In this document: piece after piece, positions 1-9,410 of the stretch
How the letters are laid out: each line of letters begins with the position of its first letter
How positions within the stretch are numbered: position 1 is the stretch's first letter
NCBI GenBank assembly: GCA_018242625.1
Contig: JAFEBO010000003.1
Coordinates: forward strand, 434,001 to 498,000
Reading direction: 5' to 3'
From: Planctomycetota bacterium
Lineage (GTDB): Bacteria; Planctomycetota; Phycisphaerae; Phycisphaerales; UBA1924
DNA: 64,000 nucleotides
Position numbers and translations under genes: made by a program
Notes under the pieces: model-generated
What the model saw: only the letters and a program-made list of their open reading frames with translations
What the model was told of the DNA's origin: nothing
Database searches by the model: none

Positions 1-2236
1 CGCCGTCGGCGAGCACCTGGTTCTTCGCCACCTTCTGGCCGGGCTTCACGATCGGACGCTGGTTCTGGCAGGTCCGTTCGTTGAGACCGACGAACTTGCG
101 AAGCACGTATTCGTCCGAGTTATCGATGATGATGCGCTGGGCGTCCACGAACGTGACGGTGCCGGCGTTCTTGGCCTTCACCACCATGCCCGTGTTGTGC
201 CCCACCGCCTTCTCGACGCCCGTGCCCACGCACGGAGGATCGACCTTGACGAGCGGCACGGCCTGACGCTGCATGTTCGAACCCATCAGGGCGCGGTTCG
301 CGTCGTCATGCTCCAGGAACGGGATCAGCGCCGCCGAAATGCCGACCACCTGCTTGGGAGAGATATCGACATAGTCGACCTTCTCGCTGCCGGTCTCGGC
401 CAGTTCGCCCGCGACGCGAGCCAGGATCGAGCCCTTCTTGAGCCGGCCCTTCTCATCGAGCGCATCGGTCGGAGCGAGAACCTTCTGCATCTCCTCGTCG
501 GCACGCAGATGGACGATCTTGCCCGACAGCTCGCCGCCCTTCACCTCGCGGTAGGCGGTGCGCAGGAAGCCGTAGTCGTCGATGCTGGAGTAGATGCCCA
601 GCGACGCGATCAGGCCGATGTTGGTACCTTCGGGCGTCTCGATCGGGCAGATGCGCCCGTAGTGCGAGATGTGCACGTCGCGAACTTCGAAGCCGGCGCG
701 CTTGCGGTTCAGACCGCCCGGTCCGAGGGCCGACAGACGCCGCTCGTGCACAAGGCTCGAGAGCGGGTTGGTCTGATCGACGACCTGCGACAGCTCGCTG
801 CGTCCGAAGAAGAAGTCGATCGCGCTCGAGATGCTCTTGCTGTTGACGAGGTCCGCGATCTTGGCCAGCTCGTTCGGATCCTTGACGCTCATGCGCTCCT
901 GCACGGTGCGCTTGAGCTTCAGGAAGCCCTTGCGGAGCTCCTCGACCGCCAGCTCATCCAGCGTCCGCAGACGCCGGTTGCCCAGGTGGTCGATGTCGTC
1001 GACCTGCGCCACGGGGCGCCCGGTCTTGGGGTCGAGCCGGTTCGAACGCAGGTCGAGCACGTACTGGATGACCCGCAGGAAGTCCTCGCTCCGAAGGAAC
1101 ATCATGTCCTCCGGAACGTTCAGATCGAACTTGCGGTTGATGCGGAAACGGCCGACTCGACCGAGGCGGTAACGGTTGTCGTCGAAGAACTTCTCCGCGA
1201 ACAGCGCCTTGGCCTTCTCGACCTGCGGCGGGTTGCCCGGACGCAGCTTCGTGTACAGCTTCACGAGCGCCCGCTCGTAATCCGTCTCGGCAAACTCGGC
1301 GAACTGCTCCAGCTTCTCCTCCGCGATCGTGTTCAGGATCAGAACGTCGCTGGGGTTCTGGATGACCTTGATGTTCTTGAGGTTGCTGTTCTGGATCGCC
1401 TCGGCCTGCTCGCCGATCTGGCGGCCGACGTGCACAAGCTCCTCGCCCGTCTCCTTGTCGATCACCGTCTCCGCGGCCCAGTGCTCCGCGCGAACCTTGT
1501 CCGCGGGGATCGCCGAAACCTCGTAGAACAGCTGCAGCAGCTTGTCCGTCGGCGCCACGCTCTCGTCAAGACACCGCAGGAACGTCGTCGCCGCGAGCTT
1601 GGTGCTCTGGTCGATCCGCATCGCCAGAACGTCCTTCTTGGTCACTTCAAGCTCGATCCACGAGCCGCGCTCGGGGATGATGCGGGTCGAATGGAGCGGC
1701 CGGTCGCCTTCGCTGGAAACAATCGAGAAGTCCACGCCCGGCGAGCGGTGCAGCTGGCTCACGATCACGCGCTCGGCGCCGTTCACGATGAACTCGCCCC
1801 CGCCCATCATGATCGGGAACTCGCCGAGGTAAATGTCCTCTTCGGGCATGTCCGGCTTGCCCTCGCGCTTCAGACGCACCGAAATCCGGAACGGACGCCC
1901 GTACGTGAGCCGCAGCTCGCGGCACTCGTCCGGCGTATAGCGCGGCTCTTCGAGCACGTACGAGAGGTACTCGAGGCTCATCGTCTCGTCGTAGCTCTTG
2001 ATCGGGAAGATCTCTTTGAGCAGCGACTCGAGGCCGATCAGCGGATCCCGCTCCTCCGGCCCCTTCTCAAGCTGCAGGAACCGCTTGTACCCGTCCGACT
2101 GAAGCTTGGTCAGATCGGGAATTTCCATCCCATCGCCACGCTTGGCGAAGTTCCTCACGTTCGCGATGGGTGTCACCGCGAGGTTGGGAGTCTGGAAAAC
2201 GCGATAGCCGCCTGTAGAAGATGGATTTGCAGGCAT
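1..2236 (-). CDS. rpoB: DNA-directed RNA polymerase subunit beta (3' end outside window)
   Basis: N-terminal 745 codons of the RNA polymerase beta subunit, which builds the catalytic cleft with beta'. The reverse-strand translation starts MPANPSSTGGYRVFQTPNLA and continues with family-typical stretches: PDLTKLQSDGYKRFLQ, LEYVLEE-like text, YLGEFPIMMGGGEFIVNGAERVIVSQLHRSPGV and, at the window edge, KNQVLADG. The frame stays open from 2236 to base 1, so the C-terminal part lies outside the window. The ATG at 2236 has an AAAGGA-like ribosome site just upstream. In most bacteria rpoB follows rplL in one transcript. Here rplL is upstream but a strong hairpin terminator lies between, so rpoB probably has its own promoter (see 2412). 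A 686-residue plus-strand reading frame across this region is only its shadow. Confidence 0.97.
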   Translation of the reverse strand, partial: MPANPSSTGGYRVFQTPNLAVTPIANVRNFAKRGDGMEIPDLTKLQSDGYKRFLQLEKGPEERDPLIGLESLLKEIFPIKSYDETMSLEYLSYVLEEPRYTPDECRELRLTYGRPFRISVRLKREGKPDMPEEDIYLGEFPIMMGGGEFIVNGAERVIVSQLHRSPGVDFSIVSSEGDRPLHSTRIIPERGSWIELEVTKKDVLAMRIDQSTKLAATTFLRCLDESVAPTDKLLQLFYEVSAIPADKVRAEHWAAETVIDKETGEELVHVGRQIGEQAEAIQNSNLKNIKVIQNPSDVLILNTIAEEKLEQFAEFAETDYERALVKLYTKLRPGNPPQVEKAKALFAEKFFDDNRYRLGRVGRFRINRKFDLNVPEDMMFLRSEDFLRVIQYVLDLRSNRLDPKTGRPVAQVDDIDHLGNRRLRTLDELAVEELRKGFLKLKRTVQERMSVKDPNELAKIADLVNSKSISSAIDFFFGRSELSQVVDQTNPLSSLVHERRLSALGPGGLNRKRAGFEVRDVHISHYGRICPIETPEGTNIGLIASLGIYSSIDDYGFLRTAYREVKGGELSGKIVHLRADEEMQKVLAPTDALDEKGRLKKGSILARVAGELAETGSEKVDYVDISPKQVVGISAALIPFLEHDDANRALMGSNMQRQAVPLVKVDPPCVGTGVEKAVGHNTGMVVKAKNAGTVTFVDAQRIIIDNSDEYVLRKFVGLNERTCQNQRPIVKPGQKVAKNQVLADG

Positions 2237-2411
2237 CGAAGTCCTTTCGTCCGATAGATAACCCTCACCGCGCCGAGAAAATCGCCGCAGGGAGTCATAC
2301 CCCGACCTGGTTCACAAGCCTTCTGTGCTCACGCCGAGAGTTTCAGTTCAATCGCCCAAGTGCCCGAGATCAAGTGCCGCCGCTGTGTTCAGGCTTTACC
2401 CCGAACCGAAA

Positions 2412-2417
2412 AGTATA
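2412..2417 (-). promoter_or_regulatory. possible -10 box for rpoB
   Basis: On the minus strand this reads TATACT, a good sigma-70-type -10 hexamer, in the 354-base gap between the rplL terminator and rpoB. No convincing -35 hexamer is seen at 16-18 bases, so this is a weak call. The rest of the gap (2237-2540) shows no other gene; its part near 2460-2520 is clearly more AT-rich than the surroundings. Confidence 0.3.
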
Positions 2418-2540
2418 CCCCCGCCTAGATCAACCAAGCTGCCACCTCGCAATCGAAACTTGAGAATTTCATCAAATTTTCCGCCAAATGGCATGGAATT
2501 TGTTTAGGATTTGGTCGGGTTCATTCTGACCCCCAAAAGT

Positions 2541-2570
2541 AAAGAAGGCCCGGTCGCCCGGGCCTTCCTT
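2541..2570 (-). terminator. rho-independent terminator of rplL
   Basis: A perfect 9-bp stem (2546-2554 pairing with 2559-2567) with a 4-base loop, followed on the minus strand by CTTTACTTTT. It begins about 25 bases after the rplL stop and should separate rplL from rpoB, at least partly. Confidence 0.75.
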
Positions 2571-2590
2571 GAGTTTCATTCCAACAAGAA

Positions 2591-2992
2591 TCAGGCGAGT
2601 TCGACGGTGCCGCCGGCCTCGGTGATGGTCTTCTTGAGCTTCTCGGCCTCGTCCTTCGACAGACCGGTCTTGATCGGCTTGCCCGGAGCGTCGACGAAAG
2701 CCTTCGCCTCGGCGAGGCCAAGGCCCGTCGCCTCGCGGACGACCTTGATGACCTGGATCTTCTTGGCAGCATCAACCGCCTTCAGAACCACATCGAAGCT
2801 GTCCTTCTCTTCGGCCTTGGCCGCGCCGCCGGCAGCCGCGCCGCCAGCCATGACCACCGCACCGCCCGCCGCGGCCTCAATGCCGTAGGCCTCCTTGAGG
2901 TACTTGCCGAGATCAACGGCTTCCTTCAGGCTGAGGCCAGCCAGTTTGTCGCCGATTTCTTTCACTTTCGCGTCAACAGCAGTGTCAGACAT
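2591..2992 (-). CDS. rplL: 50S ribosomal protein L7/L12
   Basis: 133 residues, normal for L7/L12, the multi-copy stalk protein that recruits elongation factors to the ribosome. The short N-terminal dimerisation helix ([18 protein letters not shown]) is followed by an Ala/Gly-rich hinge around residues 48-63 and the conserved C-terminal domain ([49 protein letters not shown]). I place the start at the ATG at 2992, with GAAAGG seven bases upstream, rather than at an in-frame ATG five codons earlier. The next gene upstream is a membrane protein, not the usual rplJ, and a terminator follows, so the gene looks monocistronic. Confidence 0.97.
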   Translation of the reverse strand: MSDTAVDAKVKEIGDKLAGLSLKEAVDLGKYLKEAYGIEAAAGGAVVMAGGAAAGGAAKAEEKDSFDVVLKAVDAAKKIQVIKVVREATGLGLAEAKAFVDAPGKPIKTGLSKDEAEKLKKTITEAGGTVELA

Positions 2993-3142
2993 GTTCAAAC
3001 CTTTCAATCACAAGGGTTTGCGGCAAGCCGCCAAACCCGACTCCGTCCAAGAGGTCACGGGTCAATCCCGCTCTTTAACCCCGGCCTGATCCTTTCAGAG
3101 AGACCGTACGGGCCAGTCAGACGTGGAGAGGATTCTTGGCGC

Positions 3143-3976
3143 TCACTTTCCCCCGGGCAACCCCCCGCCCTTCCTTATGAACTCGCTTGGCCGCACCTCG
3201 CCGTCCATCCCCCGCCGGGCATCCTCCATATACCGGTCGAACGCCTCGATCCGAATAAGTCCCAACCGCGGGTACTCAAGGTCGAAAATCACAAACACCA
3301 CAAACCCGATCGTCAGCGCAAACACGAGCTGGTGGGTCCAGCTGCGAAACTTGTCCGCCGCCATGTCGAACCCGGCCAGGAGCGAACAGCCCATCGCCAG
3401 TCCCAGGAGCGCCGCCATCACGATCCATGGCACATGCGCCTGCGCCGCGGCCGTCCTCCGGCTCGAGACGTCGATGAGCTCATTCACCGCAGGGATCACC
3501 ATGGAAGTCACCGCCGGGCTCGGGGCCAGCTTGCACGCCCCCACGCAGGCTTTCCAGAGCTCCGATTGAAGCCGCATCGCCCGCGCGTTTTCCTCGTTCA
3601 CCTTTTCGAGGTCGGGAATCGCGTGATAGGTCGCGATTCTCGCGTCGGTGTACGCGCGGAACAACTCCCGGATCTCGGGCTGCACATCTTCGGGAAGAAG
3701 GTCCACGCGCAGGTACGCGGTCCCGATCGCGTTGGCCTCTTCCACGATCTGAAGCCTGCGAGCATCAAACCGGGACGCGGCTCCGGAGAACGTAAATGCA
3801 ACCAGCAGCCCAAGCAATCCAAAGACCGCCGCCTCCGTTGCGCCCGTCCCCGATTTGCTGGGATCGCTGCCGGCCTTTCGACGCCTGAGCCCGATCCTGC
3901 GGCCGCACTCGATGCAGATCAAAACCCCCGCCATCAGCAGCAAAACCACCATGCCCGTGTTGAATGTCACATTCAT
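3143..3976 (-). CDS. DUF4239 (bestrophin-like domain) membrane protein
   Basis: 277 residues. An N-terminal membrane segment (about 8-22) is followed by a second one with the text GLLGLLVAFTFSGAASRFD and EANAIGTAYLRVDLLPE (about 50-95), which is characteristic of the DUF4239/bestrophin-like family. Two further hydrophobic segments lie near 185-205 and 220-235. The family is predicted to be integral to the inner membrane and its function is not established; channel activity is only suggested by the domain name. The gene sits upstream of rplL in the place where rplJ is usually found and is divergent from the lipoprotein gene at 4033, with a 56-base gap. Confidence 0.75.
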   Translation of the reverse strand: MNVTFNTGMVVLLLMAGVLICIECGRRIGLRRRKAGSDPSKSGTGATEAAVFGLLGLLVAFTFSGAASRFDARRLQIVEEANAIGTAYLRVDLLPEDVQPEIRELFRAYTDARIATYHAIPDLEKVNEENARAMRLQSELWKACVGACKLAPSPAVTSMVIPAVNELIDVSSRRTAAAQAHVPWIVMAALLGLAMGCSLLAGFDMAADKFRSWTHQLVFALTIGFVVFVIFDLEYPRLGLIRIEAFDRYMEDARRGMDGEVRPSEFIRKGGGLPGGK

Positions 3977-4032
3977 AAAGACCCCTTCGCGGCGGCAAGC
4001 ATAACCGGCTTTGCACTCCCATAGCCTTGTCC

Positions 4033-4959
4033 ATGCGCCGATTCGCTCTCATGCTGCTCTGCGCCCTTGGGGCTCTTTCCGCCTGCGAAAAACCCCGCCA
4101 GCCCGCGCCCGGTCAGCCGGCACTCCGCATCGTGGCGCTGAGCCCCGCTCTGGCCATCATCATCCGCGACTTGGGTTTCGAGTCGCAGATCGTGGGCCGG
4201 CACGCCTACGACCTCGTCCTCGATCCCTCCATCCCCTCGTGCGGCGAGCTCGGCACCATCGACTACGAAGCTCTGCTCAAGACCAACCCGACCCACATCT
4301 TCATCCAGTGGGGAGCGCAGGAACTTCCGCCTCGGCTACTCGAGCTCGCCAAGGAACACAACTGGGTCGTCCAGAATCTCAACCCGCTCTCGCTCGATCA
4401 GATCGAAGAGGCCGCCAACTCCATCGACAAATCCCTGTTCGCATTTTCCACCGGCGATCCTGCCGAACACCCCACTCCCCCGCCACCCTTCGAAGATGAA
4501 ATGCGCCGTGCCTGGTCGGATCGCGGCCCGGCGATGAAGTCTGCCGGCAAGATCCTCCTCGTCTCCGGCACCAAACCGATCGGCGCGCTTGGACCGGGCA
4601 GCTTTCACCAGCAGCTTCTGCAGCGCCTCGGTGCCACCGCCGTCCCGCAGTCCGGCGGCCCCTGGATCACGCTCGACACAGAAGACCTGGCACACCTCGC
4701 CCCCGACGGCATCATCATTTTCGCCCCGCGGCCGCCGCGCTCCCCGGCCCCAGCCCCGGCGACGCCGGACCAGCTCATCGCTCTCTTCGGCCGCGCCGGG
4801 GAGCTCGACATACCCGCTTTCAAAAACAAGCACGTCGCGCTCATCGACGATCCGCTCTCGCTCACTCCCAGTACAGCCATGATCCCCGTTGCGGATGAGA
4901 TCGCCCGCATCCTTTCCGATTGGGCAAAGAACCCCAGCCCCCCGGCTCGGGCAAACTAG
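4033..4959 (+). CDS. BtuF-like periplasmic substrate-binding lipoprotein
   Basis: 308 residues. The N-terminus MRRFALMLLCALGALSAC is a lipoprotein signal with lipobox LSAC. The mature part starts with the pattern LRIVALSPALAIIIRDLGFESQIVGRHAYDL and then IDYEALLKTNPTHIFIQ, as in class III (BtuF/FhuD-type) binding proteins that deliver cobalamin, haem or ferric siderophores to an ABC importer. The C-terminal half keeps the second-lobe pattern LGPGSFHQQLLQRLGA and LAHLAPDGIIIFAP. I chose the ATG at 4033; a TTG six bases earlier is in frame. No permease or ATPase is adjacent. A matching type of ATPase gene occurs at 43053-43820. Substrate unknown. Confidence 0.75.
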   Translation: MRRFALMLLCALGALSACEKPRQPAPGQPALRIVALSPALAIIIRDLGFESQIVGRHAYDLVLDPSIPSCGELGTIDYEALLKTNPTHIFIQWGAQELPPRLLELAKEHNWVVQNLNPLSLDQIEEAANSIDKSLFAFSTGDPAEHPTPPPPFEDEMRRAWSDRGPAMKSAGKILLVSGTKPIGALGPGSFHQQLLQRLGATAVPQSGGPWITLDTEDLAHLAPDGIIIFAPRPPRSPAPAPATPDQLIALFGRAGELDIPAFKNKHVALIDDPLSLTPSTAMIPVADEIARILSDWAKNPSPPARAN

Positions 4960-5014
4960 ATCCGCGCCTTGTCCTTTACGCGATGCCCAGGACCTCCACG
5001 TACACTCCCCTCCA

Positions 5015-6919
5015 ATGTCCGAATCTTCCGACCCCATCGCACTGCTCGATTCCGCATTCCGCGCCGCCACCGCCGCCGCTTTCCCTGAAATCGGCGACGC
5101 AGACCCCCTCATCACCGCAAGCAAACAGGCCGCGCTCGGCGACTTTCAGGCCAACATCGCGATGAGCCTCTCCAAGCGGGTCGGCAAGCCGCCTCGCGAT
5201 GTCGCCGCGGCCATCGTCGCCAAGGCCGGCGCGATGCCCGATCTTCAGAGAATCGCCGAACCGCTCACCGACAAGTCCATCGCCGGGCACGGCTTCATCA
5301 ACATCCGCCTCAAGGGCGATGCACTCGCTTCTCTGCTTGCCTCGATGGACACGCCCGCGCTCGGCGTGCCGGCTCCAGAAGTAACAGAGACCATCGCCGT
5401 CGATCTGTGCGGCGTCAACCTTGCCAAGCAGATGCACGTCGGCCATCTTCGTGCCACCATCATCGGTGATGCTCTCGCCCGCGTCTTCGAACGTCTCGGG
5501 CACAAGGTCGTCCGCCAGAATCACCTCGGCGACTGGGGCCTCCCTATCGCGATGGTCACCGCCAAGATCGCCGCCGACGCCAAGGCGGGCAAGATCGATC
5601 TGGCAACACTCAGGCTCGACGATCTCGATCGTGCGTATAAGCAGGCGCAGCGCGAGTGCACCGGGGACGAGGCCGGGCTCGCCGCCGTGGAACGCTTCGA
5701 TCTGGGCCCCAAGGCCCGCGCGGAACTCGAGGAGCAGGTGAGCGGCGCCAGAGAGAAACTCGCCGCCGCCAAGTCCACGCTCGTCAAGCTCCAGGCTCAC
5801 GATCCCGAGATCTACGCGGTCTGGCAGCGCATCGCCCGGATCACTGTCGATGAGTGTGTGGCCGTCTGCGCACGGCTGCACGCCACCGTGCGCGCCGAAG
5901 ACACCGCCGGCGAATCCAGCTATTCCAACGAGCTCGGCGAGATCGTCGACGACCTCGTCAATCGCAACATCGCCGAAGAATCCGACGGCGCGCTCGTCGT
6001 CCGTCTCGACGGGCCCGGCGATCTCGACGACCGGGGCCAGAGAATCAGCGAGCCCTGCATCATCCGAAAGTCGGACGGCGGTTTTCTCTACGCAACGACC
6101 GATCTCGCCGGCATCCGCCGGCGCGTCCGGAAGTTTGGCGCCTCCCGCCTCGTCTACGCCGTCGATGCACGCCAGAGCCTCCATTTCCAGCAGGTCTTCG
6201 CGGCGGCACGCAAGGCCGGATACGCCGACATGACCGGCGGCAAGGTCGCCACGCTCCGCCACGCCGGCTTCGGCATGGTCCTCGGAGAAGATGGTCGCCC
6301 CTTCAAAACCCGCAGCGGCGAGAACGTCAAGCTCACCGACCTCATCGACGAAGCTCATCAGCGTGCCAGCGCCGAAGTCAACCGCCGCTCCGCCGCCCTT
6401 CCCGACGCGGAACGCGATCGGATCGCGGAGGCCGTCGGCGTCGCCGCCATCAAATACGCCGACCTTTGCAACGACCGCATGAAGGATTACGTCTTCTCCT
6501 TCGATCGCATGGTCGCTTTCGAGGGCAACACGGGCCCATATCTGCTCTACGCCTTCGCCCGCATCAAGAGCATTCTGCGGAAAGCGCAGGCCGAGAAGCG
6601 GATCGACACGGGCCCGAACGCGCCGTTCCGCAAGGCCCCGCTCGCCATAGTTCAGCCGCAGGAAAAAACGCTGGCGCTCGCGATCTTGCGCTATCCGGGC
6701 GCACTCAAATCGATGGCCGAGGCCTGCGAGCCCCACCGCCTCTGCGGCTTCCTCTACGACCTCGCAGGCGCCTTCAGCAGTTTCTACGACGCCTGCCCCG
6801 TCCTCAGCGCCGACAACGAACAGACCATGCTCTCACGCCTTCGCCTTTGCGACCTCACCGGCCGCGTCCTTTACGACGGCCTCACGACGCTCGGCCTGCC
6901 CACCGTCGAACGGATGTAA
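5015..6919 (+). CDS. argS: arginyl-tRNA synthetase
   Basis: 634 residues, class I aminoacyl-tRNA synthetase charging tRNA-Arg. The N-terminal additional domain (about 1-110, with KQAALGDFQANIAMSLSK) is followed by the catalytic domain with the HIGH-type motif HVGHLRATIIGDALARVFE near residue 145. Next come QNHLGDWGLPIAM, TTDLAGIRRR with YAVDARQSLHFQQVF, and the KMSKS-region equivalent PFKTRSGENVKLTDL. The C-terminal anticodon-binding DALR-type domain (FEGNTGPYLLYAFARIKSIL onward) ends VLYDGLTTLGLPTVERM. I start at the ATG at 5015; an upstream in-frame ATG would overlap the lipoprotein gene. The VOC gene follows after two bases. Confidence 0.96.
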   Translation: MSESSDPIALLDSAFRAATAAAFPEIGDADPLITASKQAALGDFQANIAMSLSKRVGKPPRDVAAAIVAKAGAMPDLQRIAEPLTDKSIAGHGFINIRLKGDALASLLASMDTPALGVPAPEVTETIAVDLCGVNLAKQMHVGHLRATIIGDALARVFERLGHKVVRQNHLGDWGLPIAMVTAKIAADAKAGKIDLATLRLDDLDRAYKQAQRECTGDEAGLAAVERFDLGPKARAELEEQVSGAREKLAAAKSTLVKLQAHDPEIYAVWQRIARITVDECVAVCARLHATVRAEDTAGESSYSNELGEIVDDLVNRNIAEESDGALVVRLDGPGDLDDRGQRISEPCIIRKSDGGFLYATTDLAGIRRRVRKFGASRLVYAVDARQSLHFQQVFAAARKAGYADMTGGKVATLRHAGFGMVLGEDGRPFKTRSGENVKLTDLIDEAHQRASAEVNRRSAALPDAERDRIAEAVGVAAIKYADLCNDRMKDYVFSFDRMVAFEGNTGPYLLYAFARIKSILRKAQAEKRIDTGPNAPFRKAPLAIVQPQEKTLALAILRYPGALKSMAEACEPHRLCGFLYDLAGAFSSFYDACPVLSADNEQTMLSRLRLCDLTGRVLYDGLTTLGLPTVERM

Positions 6920-6921
6920 CC

Positions 6922-7353
6922 GTGTCTGTGCCTCCCCCGATCAGCCGACTCCTCGAAATCGCCATCCACGTCGCCGACGTTTCCGCCTCGCGTGCCTGGT
7001 ATGCCCGCGTCTTTAGCTTTCGGCCGCTCAATCCCGACTCACGCGACGATCGCCTCTCTGCGCTTGAGCTCCCCGGCGGCCAGGTCTTTCTCCTATTCAA
7101 AGCAGGCGGCTCATCACAGGCGCTTGAGTTTCCCGGCGGCACGATTCCGCCACACGATGCTCACGGATCAACCCACTTCGCCTTCGCCATCTCAGAAACC
7201 GCGCTGCCCGCATGGCGCGACCATCTCGCATCACTCAACATCCGGGTCGAGGGTGAAATGAAGTGGGACAAGGGCGGCACCAGCCTCTACTTCCGCGATC
7301 CCGACGGCCACCTGCTCGAACTCGCGACCCCCGGGGTCTGGCCGACGTACTGA
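6922..7353 (+). CDS. VOC (glyoxalase/bleomycin-resistance) superfamily protein
   Basis: 143 residues from a GTG at 6922, two bases after the argS stop, so probably co-transcribed with it. It has the two beta-alpha-beta-beta-beta modules of the vicinal oxygen chelate fold: LLEIAIHVADVSASRAWYARVF at the start, HGSTHFAFAI in the middle and GGTSLYFRDPDGHLLELATPG at the end. The His in HVAD, the His in STHFAF and the Glu in LLELAT are in the usual metal-ligand positions. Known family members are glyoxalase I, dioxygenases and resistance proteins; the sequence does not say which reaction applies here. Confidence 0.8.
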   Translation: MSVPPPISRLLEIAIHVADVSASRAWYARVFSFRPLNPDSRDDRLSALELPGGQVFLLFKAGGSSQALEFPGGTIPPHDAHGSTHFAFAISETALPAWRDHLASLNIRVEGEMKWDKGGTSLYFRDPDGHLLELATPGVWPTY

Positions 7354-7384
7354 GAAACCCGCCGGAACGTGGTAATCTGCCCGG

Positions 7385-8206
7385 ATGCTCTATCTTGCTT
7401 TCGTTTCGCTCTGCCTGCTGCAGCCCGCCCCACCCGTTCCACCCGCCGCATCTGCCCCCACCGGGGCGACCCAGCCCGCCGCTCCGCAGGTCAATTCCGC
7501 CGCCGTCCCCGCGCCGCGCCCGGACAAGTGGTGGCAGGAACGAAACGACTCCTTCAATGCCCGCGCCAAACAGGGTGCTGAAAAGGGGGACATCGACATC
7601 ATCTTTGTCGGCGATTCCATCACCCAGGGCTGGGAAGGCGAAGGCAAAGCCGTCTGGAAGGAGCGCTTCGCTCCGCGAAATGCGGTGAACTTCGGTATCG
7701 GGGGAGACCGCACCCAGCACGTCCTCTATCGCGTCTCGACAGGCAATCTCGATGGTCTCGACAGCCCCGCCACGGGCAATTCCCCCCGGCTTGTCATCCT
7801 CATGATCGGGACGAACAACACCGCGGGCGGCCCCGGCGTCGCCAACTCCGCACAGCAGATCAACCAGGGCATCCGCGCCGACGTCCGCGCCATTCACGAC
7901 AAACTCCCCCGCGCCGACATCCTCGTCCTGGGCATCTTCCCCCGCTCCGAAAAACCCGATGCAGCACGCGAGTTGATCGTCGAAACGAACAAACTGGTTT
8001 CCAATATCGGCCAGGGGATCGACGGCGAGCCGCCCATGCCCCGCGTGCGCTACCTCGACATCTCCGACAAGTTCCTCGAAAAGAACGGCACGATCTCCAA
8101 AGAGATCATGCCCGACTTCCTCCACCTCTCCGAAAAGGGCTACCGAATCTGGGCCGACGCCATCGCGGCCGAGGTCGATCGATCGGCGCCCGTGCGCGGC
8201 AAGTGA
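7385..8206 (+). CDS. secreted SGNH/GDSL-family hydrolase
   Basis: 273 residues. A short N-terminal hydrophobic signal (MLYLAFVSLCLLQ) is followed by a Pro/Ala-rich linker to about residue 50. The catalytic domain shows all four family blocks: IIFVGDSITQGW (nucleophile Ser), NFGIGGDRTQHVL (Gly), ILMIGTNNTAG (Asn) and DFLHLSEKGYRIWA (catalytic Asp and His). Such proteins resemble platelet-activating-factor acetylhydrolase-type esterases and commonly deacetylate polysaccharides or lipids. Export plus this fold suggests an extracytoplasmic esterase; the substrate is unknown. The gene converges on the dockerin gene at 8223 with a 16-base gap. Confidence 0.85.
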   Translation: MLYLAFVSLCLLQPAPPVPPAASAPTGATQPAAPQVNSAAVPAPRPDKWWQERNDSFNARAKQGAEKGDIDIIFVGDSITQGWEGEGKAVWKERFAPRNAVNFGIGGDRTQHVLYRVSTGNLDGLDSPATGNSPRLVILMIGTNNTAGGPGVANSAQQINQGIRADVRAIHDKLPRADILVLGIFPRSEKPDAARELIVETNKLVSNIGQGIDGEPPMPRVRYLDISDKFLEKNGTISKEIMPDFLHLSEKGYRIWADAIAAEVDRSAPVRGK

Positions 8207-8222
8207 TCGCGCCAGAACCAGG

Positions 8223-9290
8223 CTAGATGCACGACAGGTTGTCGTACGCGACCACGAAAAGCGAGAAATCCGCATCGTCCACCAGCAGATCCCCGTTCAT
8301 GTCCGCGGGACACCCATCCGCCATCATCGGGTCCTCGCACAGCAGCAGGTTGTAACCCTGCACAAAGATCACAAAGTCCGCATCGTCCACCACACCGTCA
8401 AAGTTGAAATCACCGGGGCACGGATCCGGAGGCAGCGTCCCCGGTCCCCAGTCCTTTCCGGTCTGGCCCGAGATGATCCCGCTCACCGGCGTTGATTCCG
8501 CGTACAGGTTCAGAATGCCGCCCCACCGAACCGTCGCGGTGTCCACGAGAGCGGTCGAGCTGTCCCCGAATCCGCCGCTCGAGCGCATGCCCGCCACCGA
8601 CCACGCGTACACCCCGAGCGTAAACGGAGTTCCAAAGGTGATCGGCACCGCAAAGGTCGCGTCACCCCGCACCACCTTTTCCTCGGTTTCGCCATAGGAA
8701 GCCAAGCCCCACTGCCCGTACTGCCGATCTGTGGAGAGCAAATCTGAATTTCCCGGGTCAAAGAACTCGTTCGCCAGAAGCTGAACGTTGTCCTTGTACA
8801 CGGTCAGCCGAACCGTCGCGGCTCCGGTCAATCCGGTCGTTCTAAGAAATGCCGACACATTGATGCCGAACTGAAGGAAACCGGGCTCGCCCGTGTGGGC
8901 CGCGTTCGAGACGGTCATCGTCTCCTTCCACCCTCCGTTCGCCATCGCGTATGCGAACGGAGCCGCATCCGGAGCGGCATTGCTCGCGCTGAACACCAGA
9001 TACCCCATCCCGACCTTCCCCTGCGCGCTGTTGCTTACGCCGCCTCCGGCCGATGACGCAGAGCGGGTGATCGTGCCCAGCCCCGAAAAGAACCCTTCGG
9101 CCAAGTTCGAGCCGGGTCCGCCGATTGCCAGGTGCAGGTCTTCACCGGGCCACCCGATCAATCCTGAAGTCACCGGATCGGCTCCGGCCTGCACAAAACC
9201 GCCCGAAGAAACCAGCACCGATTGCGAAAGACCCCCAGAGGCAACAAAACCTCCCGCGCCGCACGCCAATACCGCTGCAACGATTTTCAT
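8223..9290 (-). CDS. secreted protein with GC-type dockerin tail, function unknown
   Basis: 355 residues from the ATG at 9290, which has GGGAGGAAA upstream; a longer in-frame reading upstream lacks a ribosome site. The signal peptide MKIVAAVLACGAGGFVASGG is followed by a beta-rich region without a recognised family (residues about 25-290). The C-terminal tail (about 292-355) is the double EF-hand dockerin-like module of this window: CPGDFNFDGVVDDADF, then CPADMNGDLLVDDADF, bounded by four cysteines. The tail presumably binds calcium and anchors or sorts the protein at the surface. It is the last of the minus-strand dockerin cluster, downstream of the transglutaminase gene but separated from it by a terminator. 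Confidence 0.8.
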   Translation of the reverse strand: MKIVAAVLACGAGGFVASGGLSQSVLVSSGGFVQAGADPVTSGLIGWPGEDLHLAIGGPGSNLAEGFFSGLGTITRSASSAGGGVSNSAQGKVGMGYLVFSASNAAPDAAPFAYAMANGGWKETMTVSNAAHTGEPGFLQFGINVSAFLRTTGLTGAATVRLTVYKDNVQLLANEFFDPGNSDLLSTDRQYGQWGLASYGETEEKVVRGDATFAVPITFGTPFTLGVYAWSVAGMRSSGGFGDSSTALVDTATVRWGGILNLYAESTPVSGIISGQTGKDWGPGTLPPDPCPGDFNFDGVVDDADFVIFVQGYNLLLCEDPMMADGCPADMNGDLLVDDADFSLFVVAYDNLSCI

Positions 9291-9410
9291 GGCATTTTCC
9301 TCCCTCACCAACGCTACTTGAATCATCGGGCTGCCGCAAGAGAATTCATTCTGTGCGCGGTCCATTCACGCGACGTGAAAAGGATCGAAGGGCACAGCGC
9401 ACCGACCGGA

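Noticed and set aside
197-2257. 686-codon plus-strand open frame
   Set aside because: It lies entirely antisense to rpoB, has a composition typical of a GC-rich shadow frame and no family match.
4976-6736. 586-codon minus-strand open frame
   Set aside because: Antisense to argS; no recognisable protein features.
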